A stretch of DNA of 64,000 bases from Leifsonia soli (GTDB lineage Bacteria > Actinomycetota > Actinomycetes > Actinomycetales > Microbacteriaceae): positions 2,666,001 through 2,730,000 of the forward strand of contig NZ_JACCBJ010000001.1 of the NCBI RefSeq assembly GCF_013408745.1, given 5' to 3'. Of the stretch, positions 17,201 to 24,400 are shown piece after piece. Positions within the stretch are counted from its first letter, which is position 1. Each line of letters starts with the position of its first letter. Position numbers and translations under genes: made by a program. Under the pieces are notes generated by a model that did not search any database, was not told the DNA's origin, and worked only from the letters and a program-made list of their open reading frames with translations.

Positions 17201-18835
17201 GAGGTTGGCGTTCGCGGTGTCGGTCGCGGTCCCCGCCGGGTTGGCGCCCTCGACCGTCGCGGTGTTCGGGTAGCTGACGAAGCCGGAGCCGGCCGGGCCC
17301 GCATCCGTCGTCGTGTTCACGGTGAAGGGGATGCTCGCCGTCGCTCCGGGGGCGATCGACCCGGTGTAGACGATCTGGAAGCCCGTCAGGTACTGGCCGC
17401 CCGCAAGCGTGGGGGCATCCGGAAGACCGGAGGCCTGGTCGACGGTCGAGTCGGCAGGTGCAGCGCCCGAGTTGACGAGCCAGTGGACGGTGGCGCCGGT
17501 CGCACCCTGCGGCCATGCGGCGGCGGCGGCGAAGCCGCCGAAGGTCACCTTGTTCGTGAAGAACGTTCCGGAGCCCGGCTCGGTCACCGTCAGGCTGGTG
17601 AGCGGTCCGGTCGAGGTGTTCTTCGCGGTGACGGTCGCGACGGAGGAGTGGCCCGCGGGGATCTGCGGGTCGACGAACGACTTGTCGGCGGAGACCGAGA
17701 CGGTGAGCGGTGCGACGACCTGCTGGGCGGACGCGACCGGCGCCTGCCCGTCGCCGCTCGGCGTGCTGACGGTCGCGCCGACCTGGTTGGTGCGGGTTCC
17801 CCCGGTCACCAGGCTCGCGCCTCCGGTGCGGGCCGTCGCGCGCTGCGTCAGGGTCAGAGCGACCGATCCGGCGGCGCCGCCGGCCTCGATGCTGTCGCCC
17901 GTGCTCGACGAGAAGACGAAACGCAGACCGGTGACGTCGCCGGGCTGCACGCCGGCCGGGAGCTGCGGAGTGGCGCCGACGGGTCCGTCGACGCTGCCGC
18001 CCGCGGTGAGGGCGACGACCTGGACCTGGTCCGCGCCCGCGGGGAAGGTCACGGCGCCGAAGCCCGCGAGGTCGTAGTACTGGAACGTGCTTCCGGCGGC
18101 CGAGGGGTCGGCAGGCTCGGCGACCGTCAGGCTGGTGGCCGCGATGTTGGACGTGTTCTTCACGGTCAGAGCGACCTGGGAGGTCTCGCCGGGGTTGTAC
18201 TGCGTCGAGCCCGGGGTCCAGGTCTTCGAGACGGAGGCGGTGATCACGTCGGGGACGCGCACCGTGACCGGCACGGAGCCGCTCACGGTCGCCGCGTTGG
18301 TCGCGGTGAAGGTGGCGGTGTTGGTCAGCTGGGTGCCGTCGAGCGACTTGTCGACGTTCTGCGGCATGGTGACCTGGATCTGCACCGACCCGGTCGTCCC
18401 CGCGGCGAGGCCCGTGCTCGCCGGGACGGTGTTGGGGACGCTGTCGGCGAAGGCCACGGTGACCGTGTTGCCGTTGACCGTCGTGGTGGCGCTGCCCGCA
18501 CCGACGACCGTCGGCTTTCCGACGATCTGCAGCGGAGCGGGGACGGGGTCGCTCAGGACGGCGTTCACACATCCGGTCGTCGTCGACGAGCAGCCGTAGT
18601 TGAGCGTGTAGAGGAAGCTCTGGCCGGGGGTGACCTCGGTGACATTCGCCGTCTTGGCGAGGTTGAGCACGCCGGAGCCCAGGTCGTCGGCGTTGGCCGC
18701 GGGAGCTCCGACGGCCACCGCCCCGATCAGGGCGAGCACGATGCCCGCGGCCACGCTGGCCGGGGCGCGGAGCGTACGGCGGCGGGCGTGGGCGCCGCGG
18801 GCAGGCAGGAACAACGAACGGAATCGGGTAAGCAA
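11285..18835 (-). CDS. Giant LAXTG cell-wall-anchored surface protein with DUF11/DUF5979-type repeats
   Basis: A 2516-residue exported protein. The N-terminal signal peptide (basic start, hydrophobic core ending APAANA) is at about residues 1-49. The large central part is Thr/Ser/Val-rich beta-sandwich sequence with DUF11-like conserved-repeat segments. From about residue 1804 there are five DUF5979-like domains (starts near 1804, 1913, 2030, 2130, 2238), each with an I-x-K-x-V start and a paired Cys. A final DUF11-like domain starts near 2348. The C-terminus is a sorting signal: LASTG at 2477-2481, a hydrophobic segment and an Arg/Lys tail. LAXTG fits class E sortases of actinobacteria; no sortase gene is in this window. 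The start is TTG, preceded by GAAGGA. Adhesin or S-layer-like function is inferred. Confidence 0.9.
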   Translation of the reverse strand: MLTRFRSLFLPARGAHARRRTLRAPASVAAGIVLALIGAVAVGAPAANADDLGSGVLNLAKTANVTEVTPGQSFLYTLNYGCSSTTTGCVNAVLSDPVPAPLQIVGKPTVVGAGSATTTVNGNTVTVAFADSVPNTVPASTGLAAGTTGSVQIQVTMPQNVDKSLDGTQLTNTATFTATNAATVSGSVPVTVRVPDVITASVSKTWTPGSTQYNPGETSQVALTVKNTSNIAATSLTVAEPADPSAAGSTFQYYDLAGFGAVTFPAGADQVQVVALTAGGSVDGPVGATPQLPAGVQPGDVTGLRFVFSSSTGDSIEAGGAAGSVALTLTQRATARTGGASLVTGGTRTNQVGATVSTPSGDGQAPVASAQQVVAPLTVSVSADKSFVDPQIPAGHSSVATVTAKNTSTGPLTSLTVTEPGSGTFFTNKVTFGGFAAAAAWPQGATGATVHWLVNSGAAPADSTVDQASGLPDAPTLAGGQYLTGFQIVYTGSIAPGATASIPFTVNTTTDAGPAGSGFVSYPNTATVEGANPAGTATDTANANLDVYFPEVKLTLDKTITPSTVIPGGTSLVQLSAQTPTGTSSVRPDTIVISEPQDTASAPYWNAFDATAIAPTGVPFGSKLTIEYTTDGTTWKTLTVVDATAASKTYSATLDSVLPNGTTHSDLRGLRFTFQDADGFGQATNVKPAITFTARGQLRDDSGPTDPGAYPTVTPYQNCALSQASGTVAGSGITSQPVADCATVGVQATQGGPGPLLAAKSWDGTKVVQAQSGATTGVTLGWGSQVSGMQSMTIQDPAVPSPIGGSVFQAFDLVRIDAITPTSTAGATLDPQIRWDKVSKVELFDGTQWNDITSSACTSANACDGVFPGYTLTAAQRASTQGVRLTVIESPNRAARIQSTGDPTAPAVGSGVAAVSASAQPNGRTMHLDLAVRNTLRGGTATDWVTGTRTYNLGGSPGAVDNTVRVGAQPFDGDPVSRDANDHVTIIDPTFTTKVTKTASPQTLVIPQPDVPASAYPSTTYATTATNTSTSKTWQLRLSDPTECVNAATSDPCVFAPYDAASNPFEQLNLTKIVVDLTQAPGVQTSASSVSLLHLAGDGTTTTQTVTLAQAAAMTPADLSDVVAVSALLRGTNAQGADGTGGTIAPQQKVGLSLTAQLRKTTRTGGTAPVPSTIVNNAHATLHDDVYPAVQAADEQGVTVTLQNGNLQVTTGKTFTPTSTLQANPVDPIQVNLRARSTGTLSPKILVIEDSDDSFWNAFTLKSFTLPNTPTGADRVQVDARTGQGASAQWVSGTPTAIGSAALPSGVSAADVTGLRYTYTRADGAAFSASEDKDDVRLNVSLRSTLRDGSGPVTSTVVAQPMPGETAAGTISDTVTADASYNDVHATQASASAAFTVDPGTAKLQVEKTSPGQAASGREVNWTLRFKNNGTGSLANPVVTDTLPADGSLLYVPTNVPTFSTSTGGTLPVDGAAITRTYDATAGTIRFTWPAGSQLAPGETYSITIGLQIKPGLAPAKTAVNTFGVSTDRQLTSADCAALNPGNGRAVTFAGNTCSTSNVVTTLSQGSFTASKGVRSSTGQAQNVVNPALPCTADADGYYRYPCAAVSAIGATDDWKLEMVNGGNVAAKTLTAVDVFPYPGDTGVVDSSARGSVYSPEFTGDLTFQPTGDAAGAVMTWYVTTDAKPCAADITPGSSCPAGAWVPSSRIGSTIQAAQVTGVKMVFDFSGTPSGTLAAGAAVKVTYTSTNVPTTTAGDHRAPVSAPVTAVRAWNSFGFYPTYASGSQPAGPQEPIKAGVILTGGPLQITKTVTGPAAQYAPTSFQADVSCTVDDVAVDLGANAAVTLSAANQYTARIDGIPTGAQCAVTEHGADGSYGEASRTVTPGSVSIAAADSSAPVPDAQKVSIVNEYGTTDLTVTKHVDTAATAGSFGPFGVSVVCTAPLGQSIPLAAGDAAFTLQDGGSHTISGLPARSSCVVTETDADGAATAPNHVAISVDGAQATDGAQATVVLGTGPQATTAAITNHYAAGALAITKIVDGDAAAGYGDGPFTVHATCVYAGDQTLFDGDLSIVGGQTLTVPGVYPAGTECSVVETTDGGATGSTVDTPTVTIPGAADGSVPTVTVSVTNTFSAGSVTIVKQRVGDGVARYGAGPFTAQLVCTWQKDGQTLTIPLPDAGVVTLDDSNGYTATVTGLIQRAHCDVTETATGGATGVSIAPSAGVTVPAGAPAEVTITNTFDTGSLVIDKKRIGEGVASFGAGPFTMQVTCTYEVDGVVTPIDLGSDGTVVLSKANGYTASIDGLIAGASCAVEETDAGLATATTMDPADGTVTIAAGAAATVTVTNRFDVGHLTIAKTADRSTATVGDTIVYTITVTNDGQIDAKDVAVTDHLPAGLQVVGAQPATTTVTDGELHWVIPGIAVGAKATITVAAKLIAPQDTTNRASVETPAGPWDPSSGDERCGDTATACATVIDPPVHGLASTGSDLLGSLAWAMTALAALIAGAALLLLRRRPRIRKR

Positions 18836-18965
18836 GACGTGGTCCTTCGGGCAGAACAGTCGGGAAGATCGCGGAGGTGCGGGAACACGCAGCGCGTCGG
18901 GTACTGCCCGGAGTCTTTCGGAATCGCGGGGGGAGGTGAGCGTTTTTCACCCCGGGTTCACCCTG
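18836..18965 (-). promoter_or_regulatory. Upstream region of the giant surface-protein gene
   Basis: Contains the GAAGGA ribosome site for the TTG start and, at 18952-18938 on the minus strand, GGGTGAAAAACGCTC, which matches the motif at 6944-6957 apart from one extra A. A further CAGGGTGAACCC lies beside it. No clear -35/-10 pair is seen. Confidence 0.4.
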
Positions 18966-19007
18966 CTGGAGGGCCGTCTTCCCCTGTTCTGGGGGCAGGA
19001 AGGGGCG

Positions 19008-19799
19008 TCAGAGCAGGATGAGAGCCGCGGCCGTGGCCGCCGACAGCGCGACGACGAACACGGTGTCGCGCACGCGCCACTGCGGCGGGGTGCGCTCGGT
19101 GCGACGCGGATGTGCTCCGAACGCGCGGGACTCCATGGTGAGCGCGACGCGGTCGGCGTGCCGGATGCTGGACGCCAGCAGGGGCACCACCATCGCGCCG
19201 GCACGACGCGCGGCGGCGACCGGTCCGCGTCCCGGCGCGACGCCGCGCACCCGCATCGCCCGCCGGAGGGAGGCCAGCTCGGCCGCGAACCGCGGCACGA
19301 ACCGGTAGGCGGCCACGGCGGTGTAGGCGAAGCGGTACGGGATGCGCAGCTGCGCGGTCAGGGCGCGGGCCAGATCCGGGCCGGTGGTGGTGAGGCCGCC
19401 GACGAGGGCGAGCGTCACGACGGCGGCGAGCCGCAACGCGGTCGTCAGCCCGATGAGCAGGGCCCCGACCGTGAACCGGTACGAGCCGACCGCGACCAGC
19501 ACCGTCGGGTCCGCGATCCTGTCCGGGGCCGCCCACACGCCGAAGCCGATCGCCATCACGAGCACGCCGGCCGGCATCCCGACCAGGAGCGCCACGACGG
19601 CTCCGGCGCGGAGGCGCGCGCCGGCCAGCAGCAGGACGACCGCCCCGACCAGCAGGACGAGCGGCACGGCCGCGTCCCGGGTGACGAGGAGCCCGATCCA
19701 CGCCGGGACGACGGCCGCGATCGGGGCCAGCGGGTTGAGGCGCGAGAGGAAGCCGGGGGGCCGCTCCGCCAGGCGGAGGGCGGTGGACGCGGCGGTCAT
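19008..19799 (-). CDS. ECF-transporter T component (energy-coupling membrane protein)
   Basis: A 263-residue CbiQ/EcfT-family protein that couples the ATPases to a substrate-binding S component for vitamin or metal uptake. It has about five to six membrane segments, then a soluble coupling region containing the helix SLRRAMRVRG (the family's A-R-G type motif) and a second basic helix ending MESRAFG. Both are hallmarks of T components that insert into the ATPase grooves. The ATG overlaps the ATPase stop (ATGA, 19796-19799). No S component is adjacent; the membrane protein at 4480-5097 is one candidate, so this may be a shared group II module. Confidence 0.85.
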   Translation of the reverse strand: MTAASTALRLAERPPGFLSRLNPLAPIAAVVPAWIGLLVTRDAAVPLVLLVGAVVLLLAGARLRAGAVVALLVGMPAGVLVMAIGFGVWAAPDRIADPTVLVAVGSYRFTVGALLIGLTTALRLAAVVTLALVGGLTTTGPDLARALTAQLRIPYRFAYTAVAAYRFVPRFAAELASLRRAMRVRGVAPGRGPVAAARRAGAMVVPLLASSIRHADRVALTMESRAFGAHPRRTERTPPQWRVRDTVFVVALSAATAAALILL

Positions 19800-21619
19800 C
19801 GCGGGCCCGGGAGGTCGGCGAGGCGGGTGAGCCCGCGCAGCGGCTCGGGCACAGCGGGGTCGGCGAGGGCGCGCGCCAGGGCGGGCTGGCGGAGTCCGTG
19901 CGCTTCGAGCAGCGCGGGGTCGCCGAGGATGCGGGTGGTCTCGCGCACGACCGGCACCCGGCCGCCCTCGACGATCGCCACGTGCGACGCGTACTCGCCG
20001 ATCAGTCCCAGGTCGTGCGTCACGGCGATCACCGTCGTTCCGCCGCGGTTCAGCTCGGCGAGCAGCCCGAGCAGCTCGGTCGCGCTGGCGCGATCCTGGC
20101 CGAAGGTGGGCTCGTCGAGCACGAGCACCGGCGCGCCCTCGATGAGCGCCGTCCCCACCGAGAGCCGCCGCTTCTGGCCGCCGGAGAGCAGGAAGGGATG
20201 CGCCGAGCGATGCCCGGTGAGCCCCAGCGTCGCGAGCATCGCATCCACGCGTTCTGCGATCTCGGCGGGGGGCCGCCGACGCTGCCGCAGTCCGAAGGCC
20301 AGCTCGTCCTCGACGCTGTGGGTGACGAACTGGTGCTCGGGATTCTGGAAGACGAACCCGACGGTCTCGCGCAGGGCGCGGACGGAGGCGCGGGCCGGGT
20401 CGAGCCCGAGGACGTCGATGGTCGAGCGCGGGGCGCGGGCGACCCCGGCGAGCGCTTGCACGAGCGTCGTCTTCCCCGCGCCGTTGGGGCCGACGATCGC
20501 GAGGAAGTCGCCGCGCCCGACGCGTAGCGAGACGTCCTCCAGCACCGCCCGTCCGCCGCGCCGGACCGTGAGCCCCGAGACCTCGACCGCCCACCGTCGA
20601 GTCCGCGAACTTTGCACGCCTGGGGCCTCGCGAGCGTGCAAAGTTCGCGGACTCGACGGTGGGGGGATCTCGGCGTGGGAGAGGGCGCGCGTGAGTTCGG
20701 CGGGGGTGAGCGGGAGCGGATCGAGGGGGATGCCCGCCGCGCGCAGGCGCAACGCCGCGGTCGTCGGGGTGGGCAGCCAGACGCCGAGCGCATCCAGCTC
20801 GTCCGCGCGCTCGCGCAGCACCTCGCGCGCCGGGCCGGAGGCGAACGGGCGGCCCGACCCGTCCAGTACCAGGACGGTGTCGGCGATGGCCAGAGCACGA
20901 TCGAGGTCGTGCTCGATCAGCACGACGGAGTGCGTCGAACCGGGTCCGGTGAGCCGTCCGAGCACCCGGTAGACCTCCTCCGCGCCGGCGGGATCGAGGT
21001 TGGATGTCGGCTCGTCGAGCACGAGCAGTGGCGCGTCGAGCGCCAGCGCGCAGGCGATCGCGAGCCGTTGCCGCCCACCGCCGGAGAGCGTGTCGGGGTC
21101 GTCGTCGCGCCGCTCCCACAGCCCGACGGCTCGCAGCGCGGACTCGGCCCTGGCCTCGACCTCGCCGACCGGGACGAGCCGGTTCTCCGGCCCGAAGCAC
21201 ACCTCGTCGAGCACCGTGCGTGCGACGAGCTGGGCGTCCGGGTCCTGGAACACCATCCCGGTGTGCTCGCTGAGCTCGGCGACCGTCGCATCCCGCGTCA
21301 GGACGCCGCCCACCCTCACCGACCCCTCCACCTCGGCGGGGACGGCGTGCGGCACGAGCCCGTTCAGCGTCAGCGCGAACGTCGACTTGCCGCATCCACT
21401 CGGGCCGAGCACGAGGAGGACCTCGCCCGGCGCGACGGTCACGTCGATGCCGTCGGGCGTCCACGCCGAGGCGCCGTCGTGCCGGACCCGGACCTGGCTC
21501 GCCTCGGCCGCGGGCACGGTCGGGGACGCGGAGTGGGCGGTCTCGGCGGCGGTCTCGGCGGCGGTCTCGGTGGGGCCGGATGCCGACGGAACGGCGTCCA
21601 CGGACCTCCGATCGCCCAC
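19796..21619 (-). CDS. ECF-transporter ATPase, two ABC domains in one chain
   Basis: About 607 residues with two complete ABC ATPase domains fused in tandem (EcfA/EcfA'-like). The first has GPSGCGKST, the signature LSGGGRQR and LVLDEPTSNLD. The second has GPNGAGKTT, LSGGQKRR and LVLDEPTFGQD. The linker between them contains a perfect palindrome (20590-20663) translated in frame. The GTG at 21619 is best supported by AGGAGAGGG seven bases upstream; an in-frame GTG at 21649 would add ten residues. The N-terminus holds a TAAE repeat from a 12-bp tandem repeat. It is translationally coupled to the T component. It powers uptake of an unknown micronutrient. Confidence 0.88.
   Translation of the reverse strand: MGDRRSVDAVPSASGPTETAAETAAETAHSASPTVPAAEASQVRVRHDGASAWTPDGIDVTVAPGEVLLVLGPSGCGKSTFALTLNGLVPHAVPAEVEGSVRVGGVLTRDATVAELSEHTGMVFQDPDAQLVARTVLDEVCFGPENRLVPVGEVEARAESALRAVGLWERRDDDPDTLSGGGRQRLAIACALALDAPLLVLDEPTSNLDPAGAEEVYRVLGRLTGPGSTHSVVLIEHDLDRALAIADTVLVLDGSGRPFASGPAREVLRERADELDALGVWLPTPTTAALRLRAAGIPLDPLPLTPAELTRALSHAEIPPPSSPRTLHAREAPGVQSSRTRRWAVEVSGLTVRRGGRAVLEDVSLRVGRGDFLAIVGPNGAGKTTLVQALAGVARAPRSTIDVLGLDPARASVRALRETVGFVFQNPEHQFVTHSVEDELAFGLRQRRRPPAEIAERVDAMLATLGLTGHRSAHPFLLSGGQKRRLSVGTALIEGAPVLVLDEPTFGQDRASATELLGLLAELNRGGTTVIAVTHDLGLIGEYASHVAIVEGGRVPVVRETTRILGDPALLEAHGLRQPALARALADPAVPEPLRGLTRLADLPGPR
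20590..20663. repeat. 74-bp palindromic element inside the ECF ATPase gene
   Basis: Two perfectly complementary 30-bp arms (20590-20619 and 20634-20663) flank a 14-bp spacer. The element lies in frame in the linker between the two ABC domains, encoding roughly 25 residues that the ATPase fold does not need. Its core reads AGTCCGCGAACTTTGCACGC. A palindrome of this length with no mismatch inside coding sequence is best explained as a recently inserted small mobile or repeat element. Confidence 0.85.
21536..21575. repeat. 12-bp tandem repeat at the start of the ECF ATPase gene
   Basis: Three near-identical copies of GGCGGTCTCGGC-type sequence encode TAAETAAET near the N-terminus. The region looks disordered, so length changes would be tolerated. 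Confidence 0.6.
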
Positions 21620-21714
21620 GGACCCTCTCCTCTCGCCGACCCGCCCCACGCTACGGCACGCGCCGCGACGGCGCGAAGGCCCGCGCGGGAGGACGTCCGC
21701 GCCTCACGCGACCG

Positions 21715-21840
21715 CATCCCCTCCGTTCCGCGCCGGAGGCAGGCCGTCGGAAACGGAGGAGTCTGCGGGCGGCGCGCCGAGTCCTGGCGTGAAACGGAGG
21801 CGGACCGGGCCGATCAGCGCCGCAGATCCTCCGTTTCGCG
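21715..21840. repeat. Diverged single copy of the GGAGG-GGAGG-CCTCCG element
   Basis: AAACGGAGGAG (GGAGG at 21755) is followed by AAACGGAGG (GGAGG at 21796, +41) and ATCCTCCGTTTC (CCTCCG at 21828, +32). The spacing equals that of the 140-bp array units. It lies between the ATPase start and the end of the next gene, both minus strand. A further CCCCTCCGTT lies at 21718. Confidence 0.75.
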
Positions 21841-21873
21841 CACGGCGCACGCGAGCATGGGAGGGGATGCGGC

Positions 21874-22863
21874 TCAGCCCCGCGCCTCCTGCACGTCGCG
21901 GGTCTTGAGGGTCCAGTAGGTCGTGACGGGATGCGTGCCGAGCACGATCTTGCCGCGCGAGTGCAGGTTCTGCAGGTCGTCGTAGGCGTACTTGATGTCG
22001 GTGAGCGGATAGAAGCCGGAGATCAGCAGGGTGAACGCGCGTTCGTCGGCGAGCTGCGCGAGCCTCCCCAGCTGCGCGGTGCCGTGCGCCACCGTCTCGG
22101 GGTCGTCCTGGAGCAGCCGCAGCTCGGTGTCGCGGCGGTCCTCGCTCGACCGGTACCTCGACGGCGGGACGCCGAGCGCCTCCGCCAGGGCCCGTCCGTC
22201 CTGCCCGAAGTTGTCGATCAGCGCGGTGACGCCCGTTGGCGCCTCGGCGCGGATGCGCTCCTCGATCGCGTCGCCGTAGCGCACCGGCCGGATGCCCAGC
22301 TGCCGCAGGTAGTCGAAGTTGCGGTCCCCGCACGTTCCGATGACCCGGGCGCCCCGGTGCTTGGCCAGCTGCGCCTCGATGCTGCCGACGCCGCCGGCCG
22401 CCGCGGAGATGACGACCGTGTCGTCCGGGCCGATGCGGAGGTCGTCGAGCGTGTCGAGAGCGGTCACTCCCGCGAGGTACAGGCCGCCGGCCACCTCCCA
22501 CGGAACGTGCGGCGGCTTCGAGACGAGGGCCGCGACCGGCACGACGATGTACTCGGCGTGCGCCCCGACACGGACGTGCCCGATCACCTCCGCGCCCTTC
22601 CGGAACCGGCCGGCGGCGTCGCCGGTGACGACGATGCCGGCGAAGTCGCTGCCCGAGCCCCGGGGGAACGGCTCATCCGCCCAGGCCGTCTCCCGGCCGG
22701 TGCGGATGAATCCGTCGATGTGGTTGATCCCGGTGGCGATCACCTCGACGAGCACCTCGTCCGGGCCAGGCGTCGCCAACGGCCGTGTGCGTTTCTGGAG
22801 GACGTCGACATCCCCGTTGCCGTCGTACTCGAAGACCATGGTCTCCCCGGGCGTCTTTGCCAT
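21874..22863 (-). CDS. Quinone-oxidoreductase-like MDR alcohol dehydrogenase family protein
   Basis: A 329-residue soluble NADP(H)-dependent oxidoreductase of the medium-chain family, QOR-like branch. The N-terminal GroES-like domain has the GINHIDGFIRTG region but none of the Cys/His zinc ligands of classical alcohol dehydrogenases. A Rossmann domain follows with a nucleotide loop AAAGGVGSIEAQLAK at about residue 150. Substrate is probably a quinone or enone (inferred). The ATG follows GGAGGAGC. It lies downstream of the monooxygenase operon on the same strand, separated by 112 bases containing a palindrome, so it probably has its own promoter. Confidence 0.8.
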   Translation of the reverse strand: MAKTPGETMVFEYDGNGDVDVLQKRTRPLATPGPDEVLVEVIATGINHIDGFIRTGRETAWADEPFPRGSGSDFAGIVVTGDAAGRFRKGAEVIGHVRVGAHAEYIVVPVAALVSKPPHVPWEVAGGLYLAGVTALDTLDDLRIGPDDTVVISAAAGGVGSIEAQLAKHRGARVIGTCGDRNFDYLRQLGIRPVRYGDAIEERIRAEAPTGVTALIDNFGQDGRALAEALGVPPSRYRSSEDRRDTELRLLQDDPETVAHGTAQLGRLAQLADERAFTLLISGFYPLTDIKYAYDDLQNLHSRGKIVLGTHPVTTYWTLKTRDVQEARG

Positions 22864-22913
22864 GGGATGCTCCTCCCGCCGCCGATCGCTGTGATCGTGA
22901 CGTCAGGATATAC

Positions 22914-22926
22914 CTAGCTTGGCTAG
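22914..22926. promoter_or_regulatory. CTAGC-TTG-GCTAG palindrome upstream of the MDR oxidoreductase gene
   Basis: Perfect 5-bp arms around a 3-base spacer, 50 bases before the ATG at 22863, within the only AT-rich stretch of this intergenic region (TATATC lies alongside on the minus strand). A repressor operator is a reasonable reading; the regulator is unknown. Confidence 0.5.
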
Positions 22927-22975
22927 AAACTCTACTGTCTACCGTTACCCGTCGCCGCCGCGACGAGCACACGCG

Positions 22976-24400
22976 TCAGAACGACGCCGCATGCTCGAAG
23001 TGCAGCTGCAGCGGCTCGACAGGCACATCGAGGTTCGCTCCGCCGCGGTACCGAGCGCCGATGTGGCGTTCGGGGAGGCGGGAGCGACCCGCGCCGAACA
23101 GGCGCTCGCGCAGCGTACCCGAGGAGGAGCCCTCGTCGGGCAGGCGGCCACGATGGCGCAGCTCGGGCACCACCAGATCGGCGAAGTCGCGGGCCGTGTC
23201 GAAGGAGTGGTACTGCCGCAGGTTGATGCCGTCCAGCCCGTCCTCGTCCAGCCAGCGCTCGATCTCATCGGCGACGGTCCTCGGGTCGCCGACCACGAGG
23301 AACCTCTCGTCGCGGCCCACCTTGATGAAGTCGAGCGCCTGGCCGACCGTGCTGTCGAGCGGAAGGTACGGCACCTTCGAGGCCGGGAAGTCGGCGCGTG
23401 CCAGCGCCTCCCGCACGGTGATGTCGCGCGGGAACGCGGTCAGGTCGACCGGCAGGCTGCTGTGCGCGAGGATGCCGTCGAGGCTCGCGCGCTCCCGGTA
23501 CAGCCGCCACTTGTCCTCGGCCTCCTCCTGCGTCCGTCCGACGATGACCCCGGCCATCGCGATGAAGCGGATGTCGTCGCGCTCGCGCCCGTGCCGTACG
23601 GCCGCCTCGCGCATCCCGTCGGCATTGCGCCGGAACTCCTCGCTGGTGCGGCCGCCGGTGAAGACGACCTCGGCGTGACGCCCGGCGAACTCGATGCCCG
23701 CCGGCGATCCGGTCGCCTGGAACAGCGTCGGCGTCCGCTGCACCGACGGGTGGACGATGTGCGGCCCGGCGACGCGGAACCGCTCGCCGACGTGGTCGAT
23801 GTACCGCACCTTCGACGGGTCGGTGAACACCCCGGCCGCACGGTCGGCGACGACGGCGTCGTCATCCCACGAGCCCTCCCACAGCTTGTAGAGCACGTCG
23901 AGGTACTCGTCGGCGTACCGGTAGCGCTCGTCGTGCGGCACCTCGCCGTCGAGGCCGAAGTTGCGCGCGGCGTTCGGGAGGTACGACGTGACGATGTTCC
24001 AGCCGATGCGACCCTTGGTCAGGTGGTCGAGCGTCGACATCCGGCGGGCGAACGCGAACGGCGGTTCGTAGGTGGTCGAGAAGGTCACGCCGAAGCCGAG
24101 CCGCTCGGTCACCGCGGCCATCGCCGGGACGAGCAGCAGCGGGTCGAGGTTCGGGCTCTGCAGCCCCTCGCGCAGCGCCGTCTCCGGGCCGCCGCGGAAC
24201 ACGTCGTACGCGCCGATCACGTCCGCGAGGAAGATGCCGTCGAAGCCGCCGTGCTCGAGCAGCTGCGCCAGCTCCAGCCAGTAGTCGAGGTCGGCGAACC
24301 GCTCCCGGTTGTTGCCCGGAAGCGTCCACAGGCCGTGCGTGATGTGGCTCACGCAGGCCATCTCGAACAGGTTCACGAAGAGCTGCTTCGGTTCGCTCAT
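22976..24400 (-). CDS. NtaA/SnaA/DszA-family FMN-dependent monooxygenase
   Basis: A 474-residue luciferase-like (bacterial TIM-barrel) flavin monooxygenase. The family oxidises substrates such as nitrilotriacetate, dibenzothiophene sulfone or pristinamycin precursors with FMNH2 from a separate reductase. Visible family traits are the N-terminal HGLWTLPGNN region, the conserved FLADVIGAYDVF segment, the TLDHLTKGRIGWNIVTS stretch and the late QATGSPAG motif. The length is typical. The ATG overlaps the upstream transporter ATPase stop (ATGA, 24397-24400), so it is the last gene of the importer operon and probably acts on the imported compound. No reductase gene is adjacent. Exact substrate unknown. 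Confidence 0.85.
   Translation of the reverse strand: MSEPKQLFVNLFEMACVSHITHGLWTLPGNNRERFADLDYWLELAQLLEHGGFDGIFLADVIGAYDVFRGGPETALREGLQSPNLDPLLLVPAMAAVTERLGFGVTFSTTYEPPFAFARRMSTLDHLTKGRIGWNIVTSYLPNAARNFGLDGEVPHDERYRYADEYLDVLYKLWEGSWDDDAVVADRAAGVFTDPSKVRYIDHVGERFRVAGPHIVHPSVQRTPTLFQATGSPAGIEFAGRHAEVVFTGGRTSEEFRRNADGMREAAVRHGRERDDIRFIAMAGVIVGRTQEEAEDKWRLYRERASLDGILAHSSLPVDLTAFPRDITVREALARADFPASKVPYLPLDSTVGQALDFIKVGRDERFLVVGDPRTVADEIERWLDEDGLDGINLRQYHSFDTARDFADLVVPELRHRGRLPDEGSSSGTLRERLFGAGRSRLPERHIGARYRGGANLDVPVEPLQLHFEHAASF

Noticed and set aside
11411..19021. Very long open frames on the plus strand (over 1000 codons each) opposite the giant surface-protein gene
   Set aside because: High third-position GC in the minus-strand gene leaves few stop codons on the other strand. 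The frames encode low-complexity Arg/Gly/Val-rich sequence with no domains, and the minus-strand product has a signal peptide, repeats and a sorting signal.
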